Assembly (NCBI GenBank): GCA_017620015.1
Contig: JAFZRE010000011.1
Coordinates: forward strand, 1-64,000
DNA: 64,000 nucleotides
Origin: Bacteroidales bacterium
Lineage (GTDB): Bacteria > Bacteroidota > Bacteroidia > Bacteroidales > ML635J-15
Reading direction: 5' to 3'
The position numbers and the translations under genes were made by a program. Below are positions 37,701-47,477 of the stretch, piece after piece. Position 1 is the stretch's first letter. Each line of letters opens with the position of its first letter. Below the pieces are notes generated by a model, which was given only the letters and a program-made list of their open reading frames with translations, was not told the DNA's origin and ran no database searches.

Positions 37701-38510
37701 ATGAAAAAGTACAAAGGTATCATCATTTCGGCGGCTGTATGTATAATACTGCTGATAATTTTTGGAAGTTCAATGTTTTATATTGTCAATCCTGGTGAAA
37801 GGGCGATCGTTTTCCGTCCGTTCGGTTCGGGTTTGGATACGACAAACATCTACAATCCTGGTTTCAATGTGGTTGCTCCGTGGAACGATTTCATCATCTA
37901 CAACGTGAAGGAACGCAAAACCGAGGAAACCCTTGATGTCCTTGACAAGAACGGACTTTCAATCAATGTTGAGATTTCGGTGCGTTTCAACCCGATTCCA
38001 AATAAACTTCCGATTCTTCACCAGCAGTTTGGCGAGGACTATGTAAACCAGCTCATTATTCCCGAAGTTCGTTCAACCGTACGTCAGGTGATGGGTAATT
38101 TTACGGCAGAGGAAATCTATTCTACACGTCGTGCTGAAGTTGAGCAGCAGATTGTTGATATGACTACCAAAAAGTTGAAGGACAACTCGGTGGAAACCAA
38201 GGCTGTTCTTATCCGTTCTATCAACTTGCCGCCGCAAATCAAGTCTGCAATCGAGAACAAGTTGCAGCAGGAGCAGGAGGCTCTTGCATACCAGTTCAAA
38301 CTTGAAAAGGAAAAGCAGGAAGCCGACCGTAAGCGTATCGAAGCCGAAGGTGAAGCCAAGGCAAACAACATCATCAACCAGAGTCTTACGCCTAACCTGT
38401 TGAAAATGCGTGGTATAGAGGCAACCTTAAAGTTGGCTAACTCGCAGAACGCCAAGACCGTGGTAATTGGCTCAGGTAGCGATGGCATGCCGCTGATATT
38501 GGGCAACTAA
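37701..38510 (+). CDS. Prohibitin/SPFH (band 7) family protein
   Basis: 269 residues: one N-terminal membrane segment (IIISAAVCIILLIIFGSSMF, ~residues 6-25), the SPFH domain (NPGERAIVFRPFGSGLDT ... VEISVRFNP ... VRSTVRQVMGNFTAEEIYSTRR), a charged coiled coil (~175-225, EQEALAYQFKLEKEKQEADRK) and a short tail. Such proteins form large membrane-attached rings, often with FtsH-type protease control. Probably co-transcribed with the stress protein upstream. Confidence 0.88.
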   Translation: MKKYKGIIISAAVCIILLIIFGSSMFYIVNPGERAIVFRPFGSGLDTTNIYNPGFNVVAPWNDFIIYNVKERKTEETLDVLDKNGLSINVEISVRFNPIPNKLPILHQQFGEDYVNQLIIPEVRSTVRQVMGNFTAEEIYSTRRAEVEQQIVDMTTKKLKDNSVETKAVLIRSINLPPQIKSAIENKLQQEQEALAYQFKLEKEKQEADRKRIEAEGEAKANNIINQSLTPNLLKMRGIEATLKLANSQNAKTVVIGSGSDGMPLILGN

Positions 38511-38548
38511 AGATGCCGCACTAAACCTTCCTTTTCAATTGACAATCA

Positions 38549-38579
38549 GCCGCTCCCTGAGCGTAGTCGAAGGGGCGGC
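38549..38579. repeat. CTGAGCGTAGTCGAAGG-type hairpin repeat
   Basis: GCCGCTCCC, then CTGAGCGTAGTCGAAGG, then GGGGCGGC form a small palindromic unit. A diverged copy (GCCGCTCACTGAGCGTGTCG) is at 7841-7869 within interspersed repeat copy 1. Confidence 0.6.
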
Positions 38580-38633
38580 ATAATGTATTGATAATTGAGT
38601 GTACGCTCATTTTATGTAGCGATTTCTTTTAGA

Positions 38634-40268
38634 ATGATTACCAAGGAGAAACGACGGTTCTACATCTATTTGCTGATATGGATGGCTGTGGACTTTGTTC
38701 AGGCAATACTGACAAACATCCACTCCGATGAAGCATATTATGCAATGTACGGCGAATTCCTAGACTGGGGATACTACGACCATCCGCCAATGGTGGCGCT
38801 GATGACTTTCATCAGCAGCCTTGTCGGATTCGGAAACTTGTCGGTGCGGTTGCTGACTGTACTAATGCATGGAGGTACCTTGCTCTTTGTGTGGAAAACC
38901 GTCTGCGACAAGGATTTTACAATAAGTGATGTTAACCGGTTTTTCATCGTCGCATCTTCGTTGGTGATGTTTGTGCTTTATGGTTTTGTCACTACCCCCG
39001 ATGCTCCAATGTTGTTTTTCACGGCAATGTTCTTCTTCCTATACAAGCGTTATCTGGAGAAAAAATCCTTGGGAATTGCATTATTAATAGGTGTAAGCGT
39101 TGCCTGTATGCTTTACAGCAAGTATATGGGAGTGCTTGTGGTTTCGTTTGTGATTGTTTCAAATCTTAAGTTACTAAAGGATTGGAGATTATGGTTTGCT
39201 GTGATTTTGGCTGCCGCCTTGTTGGTGCCACATGTCCTGTGGCAGGCTAACAACGATTTTCCGTCGCTTAGGTACCATCTTGTCATTCGTAACGATTCGT
39301 TCTCGTGGAAATATCCGCTAGAGTTCATTCCAAACCAGCTTTTGGTTTTCAATCCGATATGCTTTTTCCTTGCCTTTTATTTCTGTTGGAAAACGAATAA
39401 GAACAGGGAGGACTCATTTGGTAGGTCGTGTGCTTTTGCGTTTGTCGGGATTGTCGTCTTTTTCTGGGTTATGACTATCAATGGACATTCTGAACCGCAT
39501 TGGACAATAGTTGCATCGATTCCTGCATTGATTGTAATGTATAATCAGACTAGCAACGAGAAGTGGACAAGAAGGCTTAATTATCTTGTGCTTCCTTTTT
39601 CAGTGATTATCATTATTGGAAGAGTTTTTCTTGTCGCTGGCGTGGCATCCGAATCTACTGGATTTAAGGATTGCCGTCAGGAAATGACCGAAGTCCGTGA
39701 ACTTAGCGAAGGTAAGCCTGTGGTATTTTATTCGTCGTTCCAGTTGCCGTCGCTTTATCGCTATTATGCTGGTGACGATGGCATAGCCTTGAGTTCCGTT
39801 TACAACCGATACACCCAGTACGATATTTTGCAACTTGACAAGGACCTGCAGGGGAAAGATGTCTTTACTGTTGCTCCATATCATTTCTCGTGCATGCAGC
39901 AGGTCGGCGACTATGAATTGTTTTATACGAGTTTCTCCAAATTCCAAGGCACAAATCGAGTTGATATAGCAGTCGGGGAAACAAAAATTGAGAACGATTC
40001 TGTCCTGATGGACATTACACTTACGAATAACTACGAACTTCCATTCGTTTTCAATCATCCCGAATTGCCAGTGACGGTATGTGCGGTGTATCTAGATGAT
40101 GATAATCTGATACGCGAATATTGTAAAACTTCGAGTGATTTGCAGATACAGCCACATCAAAGCGAGCCATTGCAGATAAAATTCAGGCTTATGCGCGAAA
40201 TACCATGTGTGATTTGCTTGTCGAATAAGGTTAACATATCGCCAAATAGTGGGGTGCTGAATTTCTAA
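38634..40268 (+). CDS. GT39-type membrane glycosyltransferase
   Basis: 544 residues from the ATG at 38634; the frame opens 13 codons earlier, in spacer DNA. Multi-spanning membrane protein of the ArnT/PMT type: the first loop has IHSDEAYYAMYGEFLDWGYY followed by DHPPMVALM, the acidic DE and DHPP motifs of GT83/GT39 enzymes that bind lipid-phosphate sugar donors. About ten membrane segments to residue ~350, then a soluble C-terminal domain. It probably moves a sugar from a polyprenyl carrier to a lipid or protein acceptor on the periplasmic side. Acceptor unknown. Confidence 0.8.
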   Translation: MITKEKRRFYIYLLIWMAVDFVQAILTNIHSDEAYYAMYGEFLDWGYYDHPPMVALMTFISSLVGFGNLSVRLLTVLMHGGTLLFVWKTVCDKDFTISDVNRFFIVASSLVMFVLYGFVTTPDAPMLFFTAMFFFLYKRYLEKKSLGIALLIGVSVACMLYSKYMGVLVVSFVIVSNLKLLKDWRLWFAVILAAALLVPHVLWQANNDFPSLRYHLVIRNDSFSWKYPLEFIPNQLLVFNPICFFLAFYFCWKTNKNREDSFGRSCAFAFVGIVVFFWVMTINGHSEPHWTIVASIPALIVMYNQTSNEKWTRRLNYLVLPFSVIIIIGRVFLVAGVASESTGFKDCRQEMTEVRELSEGKPVVFYSSFQLPSLYRYYAGDDGIALSSVYNRYTQYDILQLDKDLQGKDVFTVAPYHFSCMQQVGDYELFYTSFSKFQGTNRVDIAVGETKIENDSVLMDITLTNNYELPFVFNHPELPVTVCAVYLDDDNLIREYCKTSSDLQIQPHQSEPLQIKFRLMREIPCVICLSNKVNISPNSGVLNF

Positions 40269-40275
40269 ACGATAC

Positions 40276-40309
40276 AAAAAACGGCTACCGTTCGATAGCC
40301 GTTTTTTTT
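40276..40309. terminator. Bidirectional terminator
   Basis: AAAACGGCTA pairs with TAGCCGTTTT, with A/T runs on both sides, between convergent genes. Confidence 0.8.
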
Positions 40310-40338
40310 CAATATAATGACAGACTAATGTTTTCTTT

Positions 40339-42876
40339 TTATCCGCACTTTGAATATCCGCAGCTGGTGCATTTAACGCAGCCGTCCTGATAAACGAGTG
40401 TGCCTTTTTGTCCGCAATGAGGGCAAGCCTGCGAATTATCGACGCTGGTGCCGTCGGGAATGTAACGCTTGAGGGCACGGGCAACACCAGCCTTCCAAGT
40501 GTTAATGTTGTCGCTCAACTGCAACGAGGTTACAAGTTTCACAACCTTGTCTATTTCCATTCCGTGACGCAAAACGCCAGAAATCAGCTTTGCGTAGTTC
40601 CAATATTCCGAATCGAATATGTGCGACAAACCTTCGAAAGTAGTTACGTAACCGTACTTGTTCTTGTATTGGAAGTCGTATCTTGTCGTTCCATCCTGCA
40701 GCGGAACCTTGACAATGTAGCCATGGGTGATTGATTTCGGGATGTTCAGCACATCGTCTTCTACGCGTCCTGTGAAAATTTCGTATGGCGAACCGTTTAC
40801 CAGTCCGATGAATGCTATCCAGTTTTCCTTCTGGTTGCTAAACCTTACAATGTCGGCATCGAGAACCTTTGGACGCTCGTGGACAGTGGCAGGCTTTTCC
40901 GTTTTGCCGTCGCCCTTCTTGGCATCTACAAGAACACCGCTGCGCGAACCATCGCGATAAACAGTAACGCCCTTGCAGCCGCTCTTCCATGCTTCCATAT
41001 AGCATTCTGCTACCACATCGGCCGAAATGTTGTTAGGCATGTTAATGGTAACCGAAATGCTGTGGTCAACCCACTTTTGTATTGCTCCCTGCATACGTAC
41101 CTTATTAATATAGTCGATGTCGTTAGCAGTGGCCTTGTCGTACGGCGACTTGGCGACAATCTTTTCAATCTCGGCTTCGGGCAGACGCATAACCTCGTCA
41201 ACATTGTAGCCGTTGACCTTGAGCCAATCAACGAACTTGTGATGGTAAACAATGTATTCCTCGAACTTTTCGCCAGTGTCGGGGTCAACGTAATCGACAC
41301 GCGAATCGGGGTCGTTCGGGTTAATCTTTCTTCTACGCTTGTAGTAAACCTTGAATACAGGTTCAATTCCCGATGTTGTCTGCGTCATTATGCTGGTGGT
41401 GCCGGTCGGTGCTATGGTAAGCATAGCGATGTTGCGGCGGCCATATTTCAGCATCTGCTCATATACTTCTGGGTCGGCTTCTTTGATGCGGTTGATGAAC
41501 GGATTGTCCTTTTCGCGGTTGGCATCGAAAATCGGGAAAGCACCACGTTCCTTTGCCATCATCACCGATGCGCGGTATGCCTCAACAGCCAAAGTCTTCT
41601 GCACTTCTACAGCGAAAGCGTTTGCCTCGTCGGAACTGTATCTCATATTGAGAGCTGCAAGCATATCGCCTTCGGCGGTGATACCGATTCCCATACGACG
41701 GCCACGGACAGCCTTGTCGTAAATCTTTTCCCACAGATGGCGTTCCACGTGCTTGATTTCCTCGTCTTCGGGGTCGGAATCAATTTTTGCAAGTATCGAG
41801 TCAATCTTTTCGAGTTCGAGGTCGATGATGTCGTCCATCATTCGTGCTGCAAAGTGGACATGCTCCTTGAATTTCTTGAAGTTGAACTTAGCCTTCGGCG
41901 TGAACGGATTGTCAACATACGAATACAGGTTCAATGCCAGAAGTCGGCACGAATCGTATGGACAAAGCGGAATTTCTCCGCAGGGGTTGGTCGAAACTGT
42001 ACGGTAGCCAAGGTCGGCATAGCAGTCGGGAATTGACTCGCGGATTATGGTGTCCCAGAAAAGTATGCCAGGTTCTGCCGACGACCAAGCGTTGTGGACG
42101 ATTTTCTTCCATATATTTTCAGGATTAACCGTCTTTACAATCATTGGATTATCGGAATCGACAGGATATTGCTGCACGAAGTCGCGATGTTCGATAACGG
42201 CCTTCATGAAGTCGTCGGTAATTTTCACCGAAATGTTTGCTCCTGTAACCTTGCCGGCTATGAGCTTTGCGTCGATGAAGTCCTCGCTGTCGGGGTGCTT
42301 GATAGAAACGCTGAGCATAAGAGCGCCGCGTCGTCCGTCCTGAGCCACCTCGCGTGTGGTGTTGGAGTAGCGTTCCATAAACGGCACTATTCCCGTAGAA
42401 GTAAGAGCCGAGTTCTTCACTGGCGAACCGGCAGGACGCAGATGCGACAGGTCGTGACCAACGCCACCGCGACGCTTCATAAGCTGTACCTGCTCCTCGT
42501 CGATGCGCATAACGCCACCATACGAGTCGGTAAGACTTTCGTTACCAATTACGAAACAGTTCGACAGCGAAACTATCTGCTTGGTGTTGCCGATTCCCGA
42601 CATAGGACCGCCCTGCGGAACAATATATTTGAAGTCCTTGAGCAAGTCGAAGAAAACCTTTTCGTCAACTGGATTGGCGTAATTCTTGTCAATTCTTGCC
42701 AATTCCGCTGCAATACGGTGGTGCATATCGTCGGGAGTCCTTTCGTATAGGTTGCCGTCCGAATCCTTTAGAGCATATTTTGCAAGCCACACGCGAGCTG
42801 CCAGTGCGTCGCCACCGAAATATTCTTCCGATGCCTTCTGTGCATCGTCCATTTTGTATGTTTTCTTCTGTTCCAT
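40339..42876 (-). CDS. nrdJ: Adenosylcobalamin-dependent (class II) ribonucleotide reductase
   Basis: 845 residues. Makes deoxyribonucleotides using a B12-derived thiyl radical. Seen: SNCFVIGNESLTDSYGG, the loop RRGGVGHDLSHLRPAGSPV, the TNPCGEIPLCPYDSCRLLALN segment (catalytic NxCxE), and IAPTGTTSIMTQTTSGIEPV. The C-terminus has a zinc-ribbon-like set of cysteines (CPHCGQKG ... CVKCTSCGYSKCG), which serves in re-reduction in this class. Works with or without oxygen. I see no cobalamin riboswitch upstream, but the start region has a strong Shine-Dalgarno sequence (AGGAG) inside a hairpin. Confidence 0.93.
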   Translation of the reverse strand: MEQKKTYKMDDAQKASEEYFGGDALAARVWLAKYALKDSDGNLYERTPDDMHHRIAAELARIDKNYANPVDEKVFFDLLKDFKYIVPQGGPMSGIGNTKQIVSLSNCFVIGNESLTDSYGGVMRIDEEQVQLMKRRGGVGHDLSHLRPAGSPVKNSALTSTGIVPFMERYSNTTREVAQDGRRGALMLSVSIKHPDSEDFIDAKLIAGKVTGANISVKITDDFMKAVIEHRDFVQQYPVDSDNPMIVKTVNPENIWKKIVHNAWSSAEPGILFWDTIIRESIPDCYADLGYRTVSTNPCGEIPLCPYDSCRLLALNLYSYVDNPFTPKAKFNFKKFKEHVHFAARMMDDIIDLELEKIDSILAKIDSDPEDEEIKHVERHLWEKIYDKAVRGRRMGIGITAEGDMLAALNMRYSSDEANAFAVEVQKTLAVEAYRASVMMAKERGAFPIFDANREKDNPFINRIKEADPEVYEQMLKYGRRNIAMLTIAPTGTTSIMTQTTSGIEPVFKVYYKRRRKINPNDPDSRVDYVDPDTGEKFEEYIVYHHKFVDWLKVNGYNVDEVMRLPEAEIEKIVAKSPYDKATANDIDYINKVRMQGAIQKWVDHSISVTINMPNNISADVVAECYMEAWKSGCKGVTVYRDGSRSGVLVDAKKGDGKTEKPATVHERPKVLDADIVRFSNQKENWIAFIGLVNGSPYEIFTGRVEDDVLNIPKSITHGYIVKVPLQDGTTRYDFQYKNKYGYVTTFEGLSHIFDSEYWNYAKLISGVLRHGMEIDKVVKLVTSLQLSDNINTWKAGVARALKRYIPDGTSVDNSQACPHCGQKGTLVYQDGCVKCTSCGYSKCG

Positions 42877-42880
42877 TTCA

Positions 42881-42898
42881 ACTCCTGTTTTTGGGAGT
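42881..42898 (-). promoter_or_regulatory. Hairpin covering the nrdJ Shine-Dalgarno sequence
   Basis: On the mRNA, ACTCCC pairs with GGAGT; the GGAG lies about 6 bases before the AUG of nrdJ. The stem is only 5-6 bp with a 7-base loop, so its stability is modest. Confidence 0.35.
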
Positions 42899-43257
42899 GT
42901 AAAATTACAAATAATAGGGGCTGATGTTTTTTGATGTTATTAACAAGTCCAAGGCTTACATACGAAAACGATTGATAACAATTTGTTTTTCAGTAGTTTG
43001 AAAAGAAGCAAATGTTTTCTGTGCTAAAAATATCAACAAGCGGAAACTCTTGATATTTCAAGGGAAGAGGCGAATTGGAGGATTTTTTTTAACAATATAG
43101 ATGATTTACCTATTAGGCGTGATGTTTATTTGTTGATATACAAGGAGAAAGGTATAATGAATAACAAGTATTAACAAAAAGAAATCAACAAGAAAAAGCT
43201 AGGTTTCTAAGGAATTTTGTATGCTATTTCCCATTGTTGTCCGCTAAATTCTTTCTG
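42899..43257. other. AT-rich spacer with no recognised gene
   Basis: Part of the 705-bp gap between nrdJ and the TonB receptor gene. I see scattered TTGATATTTCAA-like and TTTG motifs but no ORF, RNA fold or riboswitch that I can support. The adjoining 43258-43496 segment is an interspersed repeat. Confidence 0.5.
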
Positions 43258-43496
43258 GTCATTCCGGAACCTTTAGTTCACGCAGCGAAGCAAGTAAAGT
43301 AGAACGAACAGCAAAAGGAACGTTGCTTGTGAGTTCACTTGTCCGGAACTCTCTCACGAAACGAAGTGAGTAATCTGTTCTCTAATAATACGTTAACAGA
43401 TTACGGACAGCAGTCTTCACAACGCTCCCCGTCCCGTATCGCGTGTTACGACTAGCTTCCGTACCTTTAGCTCACGCAGCGAAGCAAGTAAATGAC
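43258..43496. repeat. Interspersed repeat with GTCATTCC/AATGAC ends, copy 3
   Basis: 239 bp, starting GTCATTCCGGAA and ending AAATGAC. It contains an internal direct repeat of about 33 bp (CCTTTAGTTCACGCAGCGAA at 43270 and CCTTTAGCTCACGCAGCGAA at 43463) near its two ends, plus ACGGACAGCAGTCTTCACAA and CCGTATCGCGTGTTACGA blocks also present in copies 1, 2 and 4. Confidence 0.6.
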
Positions 43497-43581
43497 AAAT
43501 CACTTTATTAATATTATCGTATAAATACTTGATAATAAATGTAATTATATGTGCTTTATGTTTTTTATCAGACACCAATAG

Positions 43582-45918
43582 TTATTTTCCGCCGAAATAC
43601 ACTTTGTAAGAGAATGATGCCAAGAATGGGAAATAGCTAACCTGATATAATTTTAACGCTGACGAATTGCTGTCTGCACTTGGATACAAGAAATAGTCGT
43701 AAGGCGTATTATTGTAGTAATAGAAGAATGGATTCTGGCGGAAATAAGCATTGTATATGTCGAAACTCCATGCCGCATCGCGACCTTTCTTGGTTTTGTA
43801 TTCGTAGGTAAGAGCAATGTCAAGACGATGATAGTCTTTCATTCTGCCACTGTTGCGCTCGCCGTATATTAGGCATTCGTACATATAAAGTTCTCCCTCT
43901 TCGGTAAGTGCAGGAACATACTGCTTGCCCAATGCCGGCGTGTATGGCAATCCCGTCTGGTATGTCCACGTAGCACTGATTTTGAACTTTTCGTTTATCC
44001 TATAGCTTGCCGCGATGTTGAAATTGTGCGGACGGTCGAAGTCGTATGGAAATTCTTCACCATTGTTTATGTTGGCGTATTTACGGAACGACCTTGCGTA
44101 TGTGTAGCCGACAAATCCTGTAAACCGACCTGCTTTTTTGCGCAACAGGAATTCAACTCCGTATGCCCGTCCAATTCCGCCAGTCTCGACTTTTGATTCC
44201 CAGTTGTCGTCGCCGATGAAATTGGTAAAGCCGTCCTTGTAGGTTGCAAGGTCTGTCGAAGACTTGTAGTAACCACCAATAGTCATTGCCAGTTTTCCTC
44301 CAAGGAAGTCGCTTTCCCATTCTGCCGAGTATTGCGTAACCTTTGCAGGATTAATATTTTCGCCAGATGGTATCCAAACCTCATTGTTCATTATGCTTCC
44401 CGAAGTGAATATCAAGTGTGAATACTGCGTTGCTGTCATGTAGCTCAAGCCGAGCCTATGGTTGGGCGAGAAGCCAAAAGTGAGCGAAGCACGCGGTTCT
44501 ATTGAAAAATCGTGGTAGGTGCTAGACATTATTCCGTTTGCCCTTACGCCGAGAGTCGCACTTGAATATTTCAGGAATTGCAGTGTTGTTGATAGGTAGG
44601 CGAATGCGGCAGGACGATAGATTGTGTTTTTCTGCTCGAAGTTGTATGTAGGCAAGTACGACTGGAATTCGCCTTGTAGTCCAGCCTCCATATTCCAGAA
44701 CTTGAAAAAGTCGTGCTTTACCGATACATCTGCCATTGTGACATCGAGAGACGATAGGAAACGGCTTCTAACATCGGGAAGCGTATCCACTTCTTGCTTT
44801 ATTCTGTAGCCCGTTCGCAGTCTGTAGCGCGAATGTGAAATGCCAGCCGAAAGAAATGTCTTGTTACCAAGTATGCGCTTGTATTGTACCGATGCCATCA
44901 CATTTCCCCACATATAACCAAGACGGAACTGCTGTGGATTCACATAAAAACCTGTTTGCTTTTTGCTTCGCAATCCAAGGTAGTCGTCACCGATATAAAG
45001 GTTTACAGTAAGCTTGTCCTTGTCGGTAGGACTCCACGAAAATTTTCCGTTTAGGTCATAGAAACCATATCCGATAAGATAGTTCTGGTCGGCTAGATAA
45101 GATGCAAAGAGCAGCAACGCGCCAATCATAGTCTTTCGTGCGCATACTATATAGCTTGAGTTTTTCAGTCCCGCAGGACCTTCAGCAGTAGCAGAAATAT
45201 CTGTCAGACCAACATGCAGCGAACCGCAGTGCTTGTTTTTGTTGCCTTCCTTTTGTGTTATGTCAACAATCGACGACAATTTGCCGCCGTATCTTGCAGG
45301 GAATCCTCCTTTGTATATGCGTATGTCGTTTATTATGTCGGGGTTGAAGGTTGAGAAAAATCCACCGAGATGATTTACATAAATGATAGGAACATTGTCG
45401 AAAAGGTACATGTTTTCGCCAGGATTTCCACCTCTTACATTCAAGACGCTTGTGCCTTCGCGCTGGGTGCTGATTCCGGGCAGAAGTGCCATTCCTTTTG
45501 CAATATCGGGTTTGCCGCCCATTGATGGAAGTTCTGATATTTCCTTTATGCTCATTTCCGACACATTACCGCCCTGCTTTCTGCCCTGCGCCACAACAGT
45601 TACCTCTCCTAGCATCTGCCTGTCGGGTGCAAGCGAAATTCTGAGTGGAAGCTTTGTTTTGGCATCTATAGTAAGCCATTCGGTAGCATAACCGATAAAC
45701 GATACCGATACTTTGGCAGGCAACACGGTATGAAGGCAGAAATATCCCGAATTGTCAGTTACGCTCCAGCTGTGTCCTGCGCTATCCACAACATTTGCAC
45801 CAATAAGCACTTCGCCGGTCTCGGCATCGGCGACTATACCCGAAACCGAAACCTTGTTCTGGCAGATTGCAGCCAAGGCAACGCACGAAAAAATCAATAT
45901 TGCGATTACCTTTCTCAT
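43582..45918 (-). CDS. TonB-dependent outer-membrane receptor
   Basis: 778 residues from the ATG at 45918, which overlaps the upstream DUF4249 stop by four bases (ATGA); the ATG three codons earlier is less likely. Signal peptide (RKVIAILIFSCVALAAICQ), a carboxypeptidase-regulatory-like domain (~residues 25-105, VSGIVADAETGEVLIGANVV), the plug (MSIKEISELPSMGGKPDIAK, VLNVRGGNPGENMYLFDNVP, SIVDITQKEG) and a 22-stranded barrel ending FLASFSYKVYFGGK. It should import a ligand with TonB energy; ligand unknown. Third gene of a four-base-overlap operon with the DUF4249 lipoprotein and a barrel protein. Confidence 0.9.
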   Translation of the reverse strand: MRKVIAILIFSCVALAAICQNKVSVSGIVADAETGEVLIGANVVDSAGHSWSVTDNSGYFCLHTVLPAKVSVSFIGYATEWLTIDAKTKLPLRISLAPDRQMLGEVTVVAQGRKQGGNVSEMSIKEISELPSMGGKPDIAKGMALLPGISTQREGTSVLNVRGGNPGENMYLFDNVPIIYVNHLGGFFSTFNPDIINDIRIYKGGFPARYGGKLSSIVDITQKEGNKNKHCGSLHVGLTDISATAEGPAGLKNSSYIVCARKTMIGALLLFASYLADQNYLIGYGFYDLNGKFSWSPTDKDKLTVNLYIGDDYLGLRSKKQTGFYVNPQQFRLGYMWGNVMASVQYKRILGNKTFLSAGISHSRYRLRTGYRIKQEVDTLPDVRSRFLSSLDVTMADVSVKHDFFKFWNMEAGLQGEFQSYLPTYNFEQKNTIYRPAAFAYLSTTLQFLKYSSATLGVRANGIMSSTYHDFSIEPRASLTFGFSPNHRLGLSYMTATQYSHLIFTSGSIMNNEVWIPSGENINPAKVTQYSAEWESDFLGGKLAMTIGGYYKSSTDLATYKDGFTNFIGDDNWESKVETGGIGRAYGVEFLLRKKAGRFTGFVGYTYARSFRKYANINNGEEFPYDFDRPHNFNIAASYRINEKFKISATWTYQTGLPYTPALGKQYVPALTEEGELYMYECLIYGERNSGRMKDYHRLDIALTYEYKTKKGRDAAWSFDIYNAYFRQNPFFYYYNNTPYDYFLYPSADSNSSALKLYQVSYFPFLASFSYKVYFGGK

Positions 45919-46823
45919 CGTTGCCATATATTTGGTGGATAAATTGTGTCGGTGTACTCGGTATATGCGGCAAATACACCTAAACCGTTTTCAACATTCG
46001 AGTAAACGTTGAACACTACTGGATTGTCGATAATGCCTTCGGAGTAGCGACCTTCGTAATATAGGTAGTGCATTCGTGTGAACTTGTAGTAGTTCTCGTC
46101 AACAGCACGGAATCTTACAAGTATTGGCCGGATCATCTGGACTAAAGTATCGTTGTAAACCGCCGCGCCATGGACATGAGTCATAAATTTGAGTGTAACG
46201 GAGAAACTTTCACCCGAAGCTAATTCGTTGGAGAACAACGGCAACGGCAGTCCTTCGTTCTTGATAATCGGGTCGGTCATGTCCATAAGAGATGTCCCGC
46301 CATAATGATCATATCCTTCTACTGTATAAATCTTTATCTCGTAATATTTGCGCTGACTTTTAATATTGCCGATAGTGGTTACAAGTCCTTGCAAAAGTTC
46401 ACCGGAATCATCAACTCCCGCATTTGCAATATATTCGAAACCGAGTGGTATTTCCTTTTGTGGCACTATGCAATAGCATCTGGCTGTATCGCCATTATAC
46501 GCAACCACGCATTCAAGGCTGTCGTTCTCGTTGACTATAACAGTCGAAACATAATAGCCGTCGCCTTCGTAGCTTAAAGTTTCGGCAAGGCTTCCGTTTA
46601 TATACAGATTAACCGCTGCATTATCTACAAAAGCCAGCGTGGAATCGTTGATGTTACCAGTTTGCGAAACATTTACCAATAGTGGCTCGCCAGCCTTCGC
46701 TATTGAGTTTACCGTTATCTTTTGCGGATAGTCGGGAAATTTGTCGGTCACGACCTTGCGGCAGGAAGAAAAAACTACAACAAGTATGACGACAATAAAT
46801 ATGTAGGGTACAAAACTTTTCAT
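45915..46823 (-). CDS. DUF4249 lipoprotein
   Basis: 302 residues with a lipoprotein signal (IVVILVVVFSSCRKVVTDKFP, Cys about residue 21). Beta-rich body with an Ig-like first half (KITVNSIAKAGEPLLVNVSQ, DNAAVNLYINGSLAETL) and a C-terminal half ending NVENGLGVFAAYTEY, typical of DUF4249. In Bacteroidota these are partners of TonB receptors, here with the lipoprotein gene upstream of the receptor. Both its ends overlap neighbours by four bases (46820-46823 and 45915-45918), so the three genes are translationally coupled. Confidence 0.85.
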   Translation of the reverse strand: MKSFVPYIFIVVILVVVFSSCRKVVTDKFPDYPQKITVNSIAKAGEPLLVNVSQTGNINDSTLAFVDNAAVNLYINGSLAETLSYEGDGYYVSTVIVNENDSLECVVAYNGDTARCYCIVPQKEIPLGFEYIANAGVDDSGELLQGLVTTIGNIKSQRKYYEIKIYTVEGYDHYGGTSLMDMTDPIIKNEGLPLPLFSNELASGESFSVTLKFMTHVHGAAVYNDTLVQMIRPILVRFRAVDENYYKFTRMHYLYYEGRYSEGIIDNPVVFNVYSNVENGLGVFAAYTEYTDTIYPPNIWQR

Positions 46824-47374
46824 TTTGTCAAGAATCTAAAGCATAATCCGAAGTTTATTCCATTTTGGTAGTTTCTCCTTATCGGCTTGCCCGTAAGCAT
46901 AAAGCCCCATCTGTATTCAAGGTTAATTCCTATGTGCTTTGCGAAATAGAACGATGCTCCCAATCCGATGTCGTCGCAAAGGTACCAAAACACTCCGGAT
47001 GCCTTAAAATAAATAAGGTTTACATCAAAAACATCTGTTATATATACGCAAAAACGGAAAAACCTATTGTCAGGCTTTATGAAAAAAGGCAATATGTGGA
47101 AATTGTTCTTAATTCCTACGAAATGAGAGCCTCTCCCCAATGATTCTTTGCTTAGGCTATAATACAATCCGGGTTCCCAGAATTTAGTTACACCATAGCA
47201 CGCCGACAGCGAAAAAGCATCTTTTCTTATCCTTTGGACTTCATCGTTCATTAAATCTCGTTTCTGCAGCGTATAGGAAACATCAAAATAAAGCCTGTCC
47301 TTAATATACGCTGACTTCTGGGCAAAAGCCACGCAGGAGATAGCTAGAAAATATAGTAAGAACAAATGTTTCAT
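46820..47374 (-). CDS. Outer-membrane barrel-like protein, first gene of the TonB operon
   Basis: 184 residues from the ATG at 47374; the ATG at 47401 overlaps the -7 promoter and is unlikely. Signal peptide KHLFLLYFLAISCVAFAQ. The rest shows alternating strands with aromatic caps (AFSLSACYGVTKFWEPGLYY, GINLEYRWGFMLTG, INFGLCFRFLTK). Its signal peptide and promoter resemble those of the gene at 47478-48122, so the two look like diverged paralogues. Function unknown; perhaps a partner of the TonB system. Confidence 0.65.
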   Translation of the reverse strand: MKHLFLLYFLAISCVAFAQKSAYIKDRLYFDVSYTLQKRDLMNDEVQRIRKDAFSLSACYGVTKFWEPGLYYSLSKESLGRGSHFVGIKNNFHILPFFIKPDNRFFRFCVYITDVFDVNLIYFKASGVFWYLCDDIGLGASFYFAKHIGINLEYRWGFMLTGKPIRRNYQNGINFGLCFRFLTK

Positions 47375-47398
47375 ACCCTCTTGTTTATTATTACCGAG

Positions 47399-47406
47399 CA
47401 AAGGTA
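47399..47406 (-). promoter_or_regulatory. -7 element of the TonB operon
   Basis: TACCTTTG on the minus strand, within TATTATACTTACCTTTGC. Nearly the same sequence precedes the paralogue at 48145-48152. Confidence 0.5.
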
Positions 47407-47477
47407 AGTATAATATTGCAAAAAAAAATATTTACACCATATATTTTTGTATATGGAATTACAAAGTCCATTGTCGG

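Noticed and set aside
40879..42036. Long plus-strand frame opposite nrdJ
   Set aside because: It is an antisense shadow of a conserved enzyme.
42877..43581. Cobalamin riboswitch expected upstream of a B12-dependent reductase or TonB receptor
   Set aside because: I looked for the B12-box and conserved stems on both strands and saw neither; the stretch holds AT-rich spacer and a repeat.
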